Shown here: in pieces, positions 1 through 7,550 of the stretch
Position numbering within the stretch: the first letter of the stretch is position 1
How the letters are laid out: every line of letters starts with the position of its first letter
From: CAZOWW01 sp964583765
Lineage (GTDB): Bacteria; Actinomycetota; Actinomycetes; Actinomycetales; Kineosporiaceae
Direction of reading: 5' to 3'
Length of the DNA: 58,950 nucleotides
NCBI GenBank assembly: GCA_964583765.1
Contig: CAZOWW010000018.1
Coordinates: 1 to 58,950 of the forward strand
Notes under the pieces: generated by a model
Told to the model about the DNA's origin: nothing
Database searches by the model: none
The model's input: only the letters and a program-made list of their open reading frames with translations
Position numbers and translations under genes: made by a program

Positions 1-1576
1 TGGCCGCGATCATCTCGGGCGGGGGGAACTGCTCGGCCGGGATCGGCTCGGCGGGGTCGATGCTGTCCAGACCCTTGCCGAACACACTGATCAGGTCGAG
101 CGTGTTGGTCCCCCGGCGCCACAGCCCGATCGCCGCGGCCCGCGCGGTGGTGCCCTCCAGCCAGGAGAGCGACTCCAGGCCGTCCGAGGGGCCGCGCAAC
201 AACTCGAGACTGATGGCCAGCCCGTGTCGCACCATGTCCTGCAACCGTAGGACCACGTCCCCGGCATGCTGCGAGATCGCGCGGGACAGCGCCGTGACGA
301 GCAGTCCCTCGGCGAGGTCCGTCCGCCGAGTGGTCCCCGTCCCCGCGGCATCGGGTTCCCCGAGCTCCACGGCACGGCGGTACCCCTGCACCGCGACCAG
401 GAAGATGCCCAGGGTCTCCGGCCGGGGGTCCGCGGCGTAGACCAGCTGGACGGCGGCCGCGAACGTGTCGATCTCCTGCCGGGTCGGCTGCGCCACGGCA
501 GGACCTTCCGCCGGTAGGGGTCGCGCCGAGGGGAGCTCCTGCACAGGCCCGACCGATGATGCCTCGGCTCCGGCTCCGACCGGAGCCTCCCGGCGCGGTC
601 GGGCGGTCCCGTCGTAGAGGTCGACGAGTCGCTCGAGAGCCTGTGCGCCGGTGGAGTCGAGGGCGAAGGTCGGGGCCAGCGCGGCCCGGAAGAGCTCCCG
701 GCCCGCGGACGACGGAGCCGGGGGCACGGTCGGGAACCCGACGCACCCGCAACTGCGACGGGAGAGGTAGACGGTCGGCAGCCGATGGTCGGCCGTACCG
801 ATGTGCGCCCCGTTGAGGGCGGGGAGGATGAGCTCGGCCGCGCGGACGCCCAACTGGCCGATGTGCTGGGTGACCGTCGACAACTGTGCGGCGGCCGACG
901 CCTCGGTGTCGTCGAACCCCACCATCGCCTGGTCCTCGGGCAACCGGTAGCCGGCCTTCTCCAGCGCGGCCATCACACCGAAGGCCAGAGCGTCGTTCCC
1001 GGCCACGGTCGCCGTGGAGGGCAACCCGTCCTCGATCATGCGGCGCCCGGCGACGACGCCGTTCAGGTCGAGGTAGCCCTCGGTGTCGTAGTGGAGGTCG
1101 TCCTCGGGCTCGATGCCCGCGGCCAGCAGGGTGTCCCGGTAGGCCTCGTAGCGCTCGCGGAAGTCGACGTTCCGCAGGCTCCCCACGAAGGCGATCCGCC
1201 GGTGGCCGTGCGCGATCAGGTCTTGAACGGCCGAGCGCACGCCGCTGGCGTTGTCCGGGCCGACGGTCGGGCACGGGAAGTTCTCGAACTCGCTGCAGAC
1301 GATGACCATCGGCTTACCCGTGTCGTGCAGACAGCGCAGGTACCCGATCCGGGCGGCATTGCCCACGACGATGAACCCGTCGACCCGATCCCAGCCGATG
1401 GCGGGAAACACCTCGGGGACCTCGAGGTGCACATTGCCGGCGCGCCCGTCCACGGTCTGCACCACGAGCAACTGCACCCCGCGCGGCTGCACCACCCCGG
1501 CGATCCCGTTGATCACGGCACCGAAGAACGGACCCGATCCGAGCTGGGCGAGGATGCCGATCGTCCTGCGACGCAT
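1..1576 (-). CDS. LacI-type ligand-binding sensor protein, partial (runs off left edge)
   Basis: An uninterrupted frame of 525 codons reads from ATG at 1576 to the left edge without a stop, so the C-terminus is missing. Residues from about 5 to 265 form a periplasmic-binding/LacI-type sugar-binding fold, recognisable from segments such as GHRRIAFVG and VGFDDTEAS. There is no helix-turn-helix before it, so it is not a classical repressor, and no signal peptide is visible. The order of segments, including a Cys-rich SCGC turn after the sugar domain, closely matches the full-length protein at 10296-13007, which ends in PAS and GGDEF. By that homology this is probably also a sensor diguanylate cyclase or a related signalling protein. 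The output domain is not seen here, so that part is inference. Confidence 0.85.
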   Translation of the reverse strand, partial: MRRRTIGILAQLGSGPFFGAVINGIAGVVQPRGVQLLVVQTVDGRAGNVHLEVPEVFPAIGWDRVDGFIVVGNAARIGYLRCLHDTGKPMVIVCSEFENFPCPTVGPDNASGVRSAVQDLIAHGHRRIAFVGSLRNVDFRERYEAYRDTLLAAGIEPEDDLHYDTEGYLDLNGVVAGRRMIEDGLPSTATVAGNDALAFGVMAALEKAGYRLPEDQAMVGFDDTEASAAAQLSTVTQHIGQLGVRAAELILPALNGAHIGTADHRLPTVYLSRRSCGCVGFPTVPPAPSSAGRELFRAALAPTFALDSTGAQALERLVDLYDGTARPRREAPVGAGAEASSVGPVQELPSARPLPAEGPAVAQPTRQEIDTFAAAVQLVYAADPRPETLGIFLVAVQGYRRAVELGEPDAAGTGTTRRTDLAEGLLVTALSRAISQHAGDVVLRLQDMVRHGLAISLELLRGPSDGLESLSWLEGTTARAAAIGLWRRGTNTLDLISVFGKGLDSIDPAEPIPAEQFPPPEMIAA

Positions 1577-1916
1577 CCCTGCCCCTCCGCCACTCGACCA
1601 CGCACACCGCCCGTAGGCAGGCCCTCCTGCCGTTCGTCGGACCGAACCGGCGCGGACTTCACCGCTGCCGCAGGGGTTGGCCGGGACGGCGTACCGGCCG
1701 GACGGCTCCGTCCCGGCCAGGGGAGCCGGTCGGGTGAGAACCCCCTCCCGTTCCTCAGGTGGCCGATCCCCCGTGTCGAACGCACTGCCGGAGACGAATC
1801 CGCCCCGTGTCGATGGCACCGTCGGGACCGCACCGGCCCCGGGAACTCCTCGGCGAAGGACACGGCGCTCGCCCGGCGGCCGGCCAGGACGACACCGCAC
1901 ACGTGAGGACTCCGCG
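1577..1916. other. Divergent intergenic region with a large hairpin
   Basis: This 340-bp gap separates the leftward sensor gene from the rightward chemotaxis receptor, so it should hold both promoters. The clearest structure is an 11-bp perfect inverted repeat, 1679-1689 with 1708-1718 and an 18-nt loop. I could not pick out convincing -35/-10 boxes. Confidence 0.4.
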
Positions 1917-3533
1917 ATGACTTCCCAGACACAGACCGTCCGGGACGGTGAGGACCGCGTCCCCTTCCTGCGCTCCGTGCGGGCCAGGATCGGAGTCAGC
2001 GCGGGGATCACCGCACTGCTCACGGTCGGCGTCGGTGTCTTCTCGATCGTCGAACTGGGGGCCGTCAACGGCGCCACGCACACGGTGGTGTCCCGGGCGA
2101 TGGTCCCGTCCCTGGCACTCAGCAAGGTCGAGGTGGACGTGCAGCAGGCGCGCGTGGACCTGCGCGATGCCGCTTTGGTCCCGGACGCGGCCGCGATCAA
2201 GAAGGTCGAGGAGCAGATCGCGACCGACGACGCTGCCCTCGACCGGGACCTGCAGGCCTACCTCCCGCTCGCCGCCGACCGGAAGGTCGTGCAGCAGGCC
2301 CAGACCGTCTGGGCCCAGTGGCGCTCGGTACGGGACCAGAAGCTGCTCCCGTTGGCCGAGGCCGACAAGAACGCCGAGTTCATGGACACGAACGCCCGGG
2401 AGGCGATGCCGCTGTCCGGACAGGCCAGTCAGTTGCTCCGGGTGGCCGAGGACGCCCAGCAACACCTCGCCCAGGTCCAGATCAGCGACTCGAACTCCAC
2501 CTACGACACCGCGCGCACCCTGGTGATCGCCATCCTGCTGGTCGGCCTGGTGATCGCCGTGGTGCTGACCGAGCGGGTGTCCCGCCGCATCGTCCGATCC
2601 CTGCAACGCGTCTCGGACGTGGCGCGCGCGCTGGCCCGCGGGGATCTGACCCAGCGAGCCGACGTGCGTTCCCAGGATGAGCTCGGCCTCATGGCCCGGC
2701 ACCTGGACGTCGCGGTGGGCACCATGCGGGGCACGATCTCGACCCTGTCGGAGTCGGCGATCTCGCTCGCCGGGGCTGCGGAGGAGCTCTCGGCCACGGC
2801 CACCCAGATCGCCGCGGCTGCCGAGCAGACGGCCACGCAGTCCGGGTCGGCCACCGCGATGGCCGGGAACGTCTCCCACAGCATCCAGACCGTCGCCTCG
2901 GGCACGGAGGAGATGTCCGCGTCCATCCAGGAGATCGCCGCGACCACGCAGGAGGCAGCCCGGATCGGTACCCAGGCGGCCGAGGCGGCCGGCCGCACCA
3001 ACGACACGGTCTCCCAGCTGGGGCAGTCGAGCACCGAGATCGGCAACGTCGTGAAGCTGATCACCTCCATCGCGGAGCAGACGAACCTGCTCGCACTCAA
3101 CGCGACGATCGAGGCGGCCCGGGCCGGGGACGCCGGCAAGGGCTTCGCGGTGGTCGCCGACGAGGTCAAGCAACTCGCCCAGGAGACCGCTCGGGCCACC
3201 GAGGACATCTCCCAGCGGATCGAGGCGATCCAGGTGGACTCCACCCAGGCGGTCTCCGCGATCGCGGAGATCTCCACGATCATCAACCAGCTCGGCGACT
3301 ACCAGACCACCATCGCCTCGGCCGTGGAGGAGCAGACCGCCACCACGAACTCGATGGCGCGGAACGTCGCCGAGGCCGCGGAGGGTTCCGAGCACATCGT
3401 CGAGAACATCGGGCACGTCGCCACGGCCGCGGAGGCCACCACGTCCGGCGTCTCGGCCACGCAGACCTCGACCGCCGAACTCGCCCGGATGTCGCACCAG
3501 CTCAAGGGCCTCGTCGACGGGTTCCGCTACTGA
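1917..3533 (+). CDS. Methyl-accepting chemotaxis protein
   Basis: A 538-residue transmembrane chemoreceptor. The N-terminal membrane segment is at about 25-47, followed by a four-helix-bundle type extracellular sensor (about 50-195), a second membrane segment at about 199-219, HAMP (about 220-275) and a long methyl-accepting signalling coiled coil. The conserved hairpin tip, around ATIEAARAGDAGKGFAVVAD, is near residue 400. ATG 1917 is chosen because GTGAGGA precedes it and the first membrane helix then starts at a normal position; the frame is open upstream to 1677 but reads as arginine/proline-rich filler. It should signal to CheA/CheW, none of which is encoded nearby, so it is an orphan receptor. 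Its ligand is unknown; the neighbouring sugar-sensor gene is only suggestive. Confidence 0.93.
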   Translation: MTSQTQTVRDGEDRVPFLRSVRARIGVSAGITALLTVGVGVFSIVELGAVNGATHTVVSRAMVPSLALSKVEVDVQQARVDLRDAALVPDAAAIKKVEEQIATDDAALDRDLQAYLPLAADRKVVQQAQTVWAQWRSVRDQKLLPLAEADKNAEFMDTNAREAMPLSGQASQLLRVAEDAQQHLAQVQISDSNSTYDTARTLVIAILLVGLVIAVVLTERVSRRIVRSLQRVSDVARALARGDLTQRADVRSQDELGLMARHLDVAVGTMRGTISTLSESAISLAGAAEELSATATQIAAAAEQTATQSGSATAMAGNVSHSIQTVASGTEEMSASIQEIAATTQEAARIGTQAAEAAGRTNDTVSQLGQSSTEIGNVVKLITSIAEQTNLLALNATIEAARAGDAGKGFAVVADEVKQLAQETARATEDISQRIEAIQVDSTQAVSAIAEISTIINQLGDYQTTIASAVEEQTATTNSMARNVAEAAEGSEHIVENIGHVATAAEATTSGVSATQTSTAELARMSHQLKGLVDGFRY

Positions 3534-3736
3534 ACTCGACCGGGTGGCGCAGGCTCGACCGGGTGAAGGGGTCCATTTCCCAGCGCGTTCCCAGGAGCTG
3601 AGGTCATGCTGACTCGCAGGTGAACCGCGGCGCCCGGCGGACCGTCAGGCACCGCCCGGACGGCACCTCACCAGAACTCCCCACAGGGTGGCCCAGCCGG
3701 AGACCACCGGGAGCGATCGAACCGAGAGAGGTCGCC

Positions 3737-4003
3737 ATGATGAGAGGCTGGCACCACCACGACGCGTCCTGGAGCGCCTGGCCGCTGATGGGGATTCTCT
3801 GCCTCGTGCTGGTGGCGTTGGCGATCTTCCTGTTCGTCCGGCTGATGTCCGGCGGTGGCCGGCTGGGTGGCGGCGGACGGGAAACCCCCGAGGAGATCCT
3901 CGACCGTCGCTTCGCCCAGGGCGAGCTGGACGCCGAGACCTACCGGGCCCAGCGCGCGGTCCTCAGCGAGGTGCGGGGCAAGAAGCGGACCGGCTCGAGC
4001 TGA
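3737..4003 (+). CDS. Small membrane protein with SHOCT domain
   Basis: An 88-residue protein with a His/Trp-rich N-terminus, one membrane helix at about 18-37 and a Gly-rich joint. It ends in a short C-terminal SHOCT-type helix pair (ETPEEILDRRFAQGELDAET). SHOCT domains are about 30 residues, sit at the end of many bacterial membrane proteins and are thought to mediate oligomerisation. Two adjacent ATG codons (3737, 3740) follow the box GAGAGAGG. The gene stands alone between the chemoreceptor and convergent genes. No specific function can be assigned. Confidence 0.8.
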   Translation: MMRGWHHHDASWSAWPLMGILCLVLVALAIFLFVRLMSGGGRLGGGGRETPEEILDRRFAQGELDAETYRAQRAVLSEVRGKKRTGSS

Positions 4004-4111
4004 GGGCAGGCCGGGGGACGTGACCCGCCGATCGACCGACGGGCACCCGGTCGTCGCCGCACCTCCCGGCCGGCATCGGCCCACCGGTGCGACCCCCGCC
4101 CGGCAGACCGC

Positions 4112-4495
4112 TCAGGCATCCCCGGCGGACAGCAGCCGCCGCGCCTCCGCCAACGACGGAGCGACGGTGACCAGGCCGTCCAGGCCCAGATTGTGCACGC
4201 GGATGCGGGTCGGGGCGGCGACGGAGTCGTCGGGGAACACCAACATCATGTGCACGCAGCCGCGGGCACATGCCAGGCGCATGTGCTCGCCCGCACCCCG
4301 CTGAACCTCGTCGTCCTGCGCTGGGAAACCGGTGAGATCCCCCAACAGGGACCACTCGGGAGCCGGGGGCCGGCACAGCGCGGCTCGGTACTTGACGTCC
4401 CAGCGATGCCAGGTCTTCTCGTCGAAGAGCCCGGAGAGGGCGAACTCGAGTCGGTTGGCAGGGACGTTCCAACGGACCCCGTACATCCCCGCCAT
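4112..4495 (-). CDS. Hypothetical protein, SpoIIAA/STAS-like fold possible
   Basis: A 127-residue soluble protein. ATG 4495 is preceded at good spacing by GGCGAGGAGG, which decides the start. The pattern (an N-terminal strand pair, a helix with DEKTWHRWDVKYRAAL, a strand giving WSLLGDLTGFPAQ, and a later MMLVFPDDSVAA) resembles the SpoIIAA-like/STAS group, but I see no diagnostic phosphorylatable serine motif. It lies downstream of rtcB on the same strand, across the hairpin at 4584-4616, so it is probably transcribed separately. Treat the family suggestion as tentative. Confidence 0.65.
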   Translation of the reverse strand: MAGMYGVRWNVPANRLEFALSGLFDEKTWHRWDVKYRAALCRPPAPEWSLLGDLTGFPAQDDEVQRGAGEHMRLACARGCVHMMLVFPDDSVAAPTRIRVHNLGLDGLVTVAPSLAEARRLLSAGDA

Positions 4496-4583
4496 CGCGC
4501 CTCCTCGCCCGTCGTCCGGAGAGGTTCTCGGCGAGTGCGGGACCGATCTTGACCGTTCCGTCCCCACAGGAGGGTCCTGTCCC

Positions 4584-4616
4584 CGTGGGGGCTGGCCCGA
4601 GCGACCGGCCCCCACG
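4584..4616 (-). terminator. Intrinsic terminator-like hairpin after rtcB
   Basis: A 9-bp perfect stem (4584-4592 with 4608-4616) starts 6 nt after the rtcB stop codon. There is no long T tract, as is common in actinobacteria. Confidence 0.6.
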
Positions 4617-4621
4617 ACGGA

Positions 4622-5809
4622 CTACCCCTTCACGCACATCACCTGGCGCAGCCGCGTGACGACCTCCACCAGATCGGCCTGATTCGCCATGACCTGGTCG
4701 ATGTCCTTGTAGGCGCCAGGAATCTCGTCGACCACACCGGCGTCCTTGCGGCACTCGACCCCGTGCGTCTGCTCCGCCAGATCCGCGGTCGTGAACCGGC
4801 GACGGGCCTCACCCCGGCTCATCCGGCGTCCCGCCCCGTGCGAGGCGGACCGGAAGGACTCGGCATTGCCCAGGCCCCGCACGATGTAGCTCGCGGTGCC
4901 CATGCTCCCCGGGATGATCCCCAGCACCCCGGTGTCGGCGTTGATCGCGCCCTTGCGGGTGACCAGCACGTCGGCACCGAAGTGGTGCTCGGCCGAGACG
5001 TAGTTGTGATGGCACGAGATCGGCTCGTCGAACCGGACGTGGGGGAAGAACCCCGTCACCACCTGCTGGTAACGGCGCAGCATCTCCGCGCGGTTGGCCC
5101 GGGCGTACTCCTGGGCCCAGAAGAGGTCATGACGGTAGGCGTCCATCTCGGGGGTGCCGTCGACGAACACCGCCAGTTCCGGGACCGGCAGGTCGGCGTT
5201 GTGCGGCAGGGACCGGGCCACCCCGACGTGGTGGTCGGCCAGGACCTTGCCGATGTTGCGGGACCCCGAGTGCAGCATGAGCCACACCGCGCCGGCCTCG
5301 TCCAGGCACAGCTCGACGAAGTGGTTACCCCCACCGAGGCTGCCGACCTGCTGCTCCGCCCTGGCCCGCAGCCGCCACACCGGCTCCGCGAGACGGTCGA
5401 AGTGCTCCCACAGTGGCAACCGGCCGACCTCGCGGCAGACCTCCGCGTTCCCGGCGTGGCCCACGGGGATCGCCGCCTCGACGCCCGACCGCAGCCCGGA
5501 GAGGTCGTCCGGCAGGTCCTCGGCCCGCAGGTTCGTGCGCACGGCGGCCATACCGCAGCCGATGTCCACGCCGACCGCGGCCGGACTCACCGCACCGCGC
5601 AGCGCCACCACCGAGCCCACGGTCGCGCCCTTGCCCAGGTGCACGTCGGGCATCACCGCCACGTGATGGTGCGCCCACGGCAGGGCCGCGATCCCCCGCA
5701 GCTGGTCCAGCGCCGCCGACTCCACCTCGTGCGGCCTGGCCCAGAGCCAGATCGGCACGACACTCCCCTGCACCGTCCCCAGCACGGCGCACCCCCTCGC
5801 ACTCGTCAT
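4622..5809 (-). CDS. rtcB: RtcB family RNA-splicing ligase
   Basis: A 395-residue RtcB, which joins RNA 2',3'-cyclic phosphate or 3'-phosphate ends to 5'-OH ends using GTP and Mn2+. Family motifs are all present: PDVHLGKGATVGSV near residue 55, VGVDIGCGM with the metal-binding Cys, LGGGNHF, HSGSRNIG, and the guanylylated His in SASHGAG near residue 322. The length matches the shorter actinobacterial form. ATG 5809 is the last start before the conserved core; the frame continues upstream to 6052 as Arg/Gly-rich sequence unlikely to be translated. No rtcA or archease gene is nearby, so it probably acts alone in RNA repair. Confidence 0.93.
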   Translation of the reverse strand: MTSARGCAVLGTVQGSVVPIWLWARPHEVESAALDQLRGIAALPWAHHHVAVMPDVHLGKGATVGSVVALRGAVSPAAVGVDIGCGMAAVRTNLRAEDLPDDLSGLRSGVEAAIPVGHAGNAEVCREVGRLPLWEHFDRLAEPVWRLRARAEQQVGSLGGGNHFVELCLDEAGAVWLMLHSGSRNIGKVLADHHVGVARSLPHNADLPVPELAVFVDGTPEMDAYRHDLFWAQEYARANRAEMLRRYQQVVTGFFPHVRFDEPISCHHNYVSAEHHFGADVLVTRKGAINADTGVLGIIPGSMGTASYIVRGLGNAESFRSASHGAGRRMSRGEARRRFTTADLAEQTHGVECRKDAGVVDEIPGAYKDIDQVMANQADLVEVVTRLRQVMCVKG

Positions 5810-6031
5810 CCCTGCCGGTCCCGGATCCCCCGCCGGCCCGACCGCCGCTCTCCGCGCCGGTCCCCGGGACGGTCTACCGGATCGACCCCGCCGCGGTCGA
5901 CCGAGTTCCCGCTCGCCGGCACTCCGCACACCACCGAGAACCGTGCCGCGGACCGCCGTCGGGTGCCCTGCCCCGCGGCGCCTCCGGGGTCGGGACGTGG
6001 CCCTGGATCGGCGCGAATACGTCGATAGCCC

Positions 6032-6060
6032 TTGACGTGACCTGACCCACACCCTACGTT
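6032..6060 (+). promoter_or_regulatory. Sigma-70-type promoter of the xylanase gene
   Basis: TTGACG at 6032-6037 and TACGTT at 6055-6060 are separated by exactly 17 bp. Transcription should start near 6067, giving a leader of about 60 nt that contains the inverted repeat at 6084-6101. Confidence 0.7.
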
Positions 6061-6083
6061 GCTGGGCCGTCCCTCGAAAATTC

Positions 6084-6101
6084 TCGCGAATTTTTTCGCG
6101 A
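6084..6101. promoter_or_regulatory. Inverted repeat (operator or leader hairpin) before the xylanase
   Basis: TCGCGAA-tttt-TTCGCGA is a perfect 7-bp inverted repeat in an unusually AT-rich patch, just downstream of the predicted transcription start. Its position suits a repressor roadblock or a leader hairpin. It does not resemble the GGAAGCGCTTCC operators at the mannanase locus, so a different regulator is implied. Confidence 0.55.
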
Positions 6102-6127
6102 TTCTCGACGCACGATGGGAGTACTCG

Positions 6128-7321
6128 ATGAAGGTGAGACGGACGGTCGTGGTCGGCTTCCTCGCCGCCGCGACCATCGCCTCCGCCGCGGTGCCGGCGC
6201 TGGCCCTGCTGGGCTCCTCATCCCTGCCCTCGGACCAGAGCCTGCGTGCCCTCGCGCAGCGCCACGGCCTCCGCCTGGGCACCGCGGTCAACATGACCGC
6301 CCTCGACGACAGTTCCGACCCGCAGTACCGCGCCATCACGGCCTCCCAGTTCTCCACCGTCACCCCGGAGAACGTCATGAAGTGGGAGGCGCTGGAGCCC
6401 ACGCAGGGCACCTACGACTGGAGCAAGGCCGACGAGCTCGTCGACTTCGCCCGGGCCCACAACCAGCTCGTCCGCGGCCACGTCCTGGTCTGGCACAACC
6501 AGCTCCCGACGTGGCTCACCGACGGGGTGAACAACGGCACGATCAGCGACGAGCAACTGCGCGCCCTGCTCAAGAAGCACATCACGGACGTGGTGAGCCA
6601 CTTCCGCGGGCGGATCTGGCAGTGGGACGTGGTGAACGAGGCCGCGAGCGATCCCTGGGACAGCCCCTCGACGATCCACCTCAAGGGCTTCTGGGCGCAG
6701 CACCTGGGCGCCGGCTACATCGCCGACGCCTTCCGCTGGGCTCGGGCCGCCGACCCCAAGGCGCTGCTCTTCTACAACGACTACAACATCGAGGCGTTCG
6801 GGTCCGGGGATGCCTCGGACAAGACCACCTTCGTCTACAACCTCGTCAAGGGACTCCAGACCCAGGGCGTGCCGATCGACGGCGTCGGTCTCCAGGGGCA
6901 CCTGGGCACCGAGTACGGCAACTTCGACGCGATCCAGGTCTCGGACGCGCTGCGACGGTTCAGCGACCTGGGCCTGGCCACGGCGCTCACCGAGGTCGAC
7001 GTGCGCAGCCAGATGACCAGCGCCGTCCAGTCCGGCGACTCGAACGAGATCAACCCCCGGCTCCAGGCCGAGGCCGCGGACTACAGCGTGCTGCTGCAGG
7101 GCTGCCTGTCGAACGCGCACTGCCTGTCGTTCACCGTCTGGGGCTTCACCGACAAGTACTCGTGGGTCCCGAGCGCGTTCAACAACCCGGCCGAAGGCCT
7201 GGCGGACATCTACGACGAGAACTACACCCCGCGCCGGGCCTACAACACCCTGATCGCCGACCTGGCGATCGCGGGACCGCCCTACGCACCCAAGCGCATC
7301 CCCCAGCACCCGCATCCGTGA
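6128..7321 (+). CDS. Secreted GH10 endo-1,4-beta-xylanase
   Basis: A 397-residue xylanase that cleaves internal beta-1,4 bonds in xylan outside the cell. Residues 1 to about 27 (MKVRRT, a hydrophobic core, then Ala-rich) form a Sec signal peptide. The rest is a single GH10 barrel: GTAVNM at the start, NVMKWE, RGHVLVWHNQ, the acid/base Glu171 in WDVVNEA, and the nucleophile Glu289 in LTEVDVR. There is no carbohydrate-binding module or linker, unlike the LPMO and mannanase in this window. GGGAG precedes ATG 6128; the frame opens earlier at 6059, but only the later start gives a proper signal peptide. It has its own promoter (6032-6060) and terminator (7327-7352), so it is a single-gene unit. 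Confidence 0.95.
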   Translation: MKVRRTVVVGFLAAATIASAAVPALALLGSSSLPSDQSLRALAQRHGLRLGTAVNMTALDDSSDPQYRAITASQFSTVTPENVMKWEALEPTQGTYDWSKADELVDFARAHNQLVRGHVLVWHNQLPTWLTDGVNNGTISDEQLRALLKKHITDVVSHFRGRIWQWDVVNEAASDPWDSPSTIHLKGFWAQHLGAGYIADAFRWARAADPKALLFYNDYNIEAFGSGDASDKTTFVYNLVKGLQTQGVPIDGVGLQGHLGTEYGNFDAIQVSDALRRFSDLGLATALTEVDVRSQMTSAVQSGDSNEINPRLQAEAADYSVLLQGCLSNAHCLSFTVWGFTDKYSWVPSAFNNPAEGLADIYDENYTPRRAYNTLIADLAIAGPPYAPKRIPQHPHP

Positions 7322-7326
7322 GCTCC

Positions 7327-7352
7327 GGGCGCCGGCCCCCGGGCCGGCGCCC
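7327..7352 (+). terminator. Intrinsic terminator of the xylanase gene
   Basis: A 12-bp perfect GC stem (7327-7338 with 7341-7352) begins 5 nt after the stop codon. No T tract follows. Confidence 0.65.
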
Positions 7353-7481
7353 GCCACCGGTGCATCAAGCCCCCCGCCCGACGCCCAGGGGACGATGGCA
7401 GGCCCGCCGTGCGGGCCGGAACACCGACTCCTTCCGGGCCCGATGACCAAGGGGCGTTCTGCACCCGGTAAAGTGCGCGCC

Positions 7482-7504
7482 TTCGGATCATCGTCCGATC
7501 CGAA
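7482..7504. promoter_or_regulatory. 8-bp inverted repeat upstream of the amidase
   Basis: TTCGGATC-atcgtcc-GATCCGAA is a perfect inverted repeat with 7-nt spacing, 46 bp before the amidase start. It follows a possible -10 box (TAAAGT, 7469-7474), so it may be an operator. The regulator is unknown. Confidence 0.4.
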
Positions 7505-7550
7505 CGAAACACCCATACAGGATGTACGCGCACCACCCCGGGGGAAAGAC

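Noticed and set aside
1755..3497. A long minus-strand frame opposite the chemoreceptor.
   Set aside because: It is Arg/Gly/Leu-rich low-complexity antisense of a verified gene.
7353..7550. A cyclic-di-AMP (ydaO-type) riboswitch before the amidase.
   Set aside because: Such riboswitches often precede actinobacterial wall hydrolases, but I could not find the conserved core sequence; only a short inverted repeat is present.
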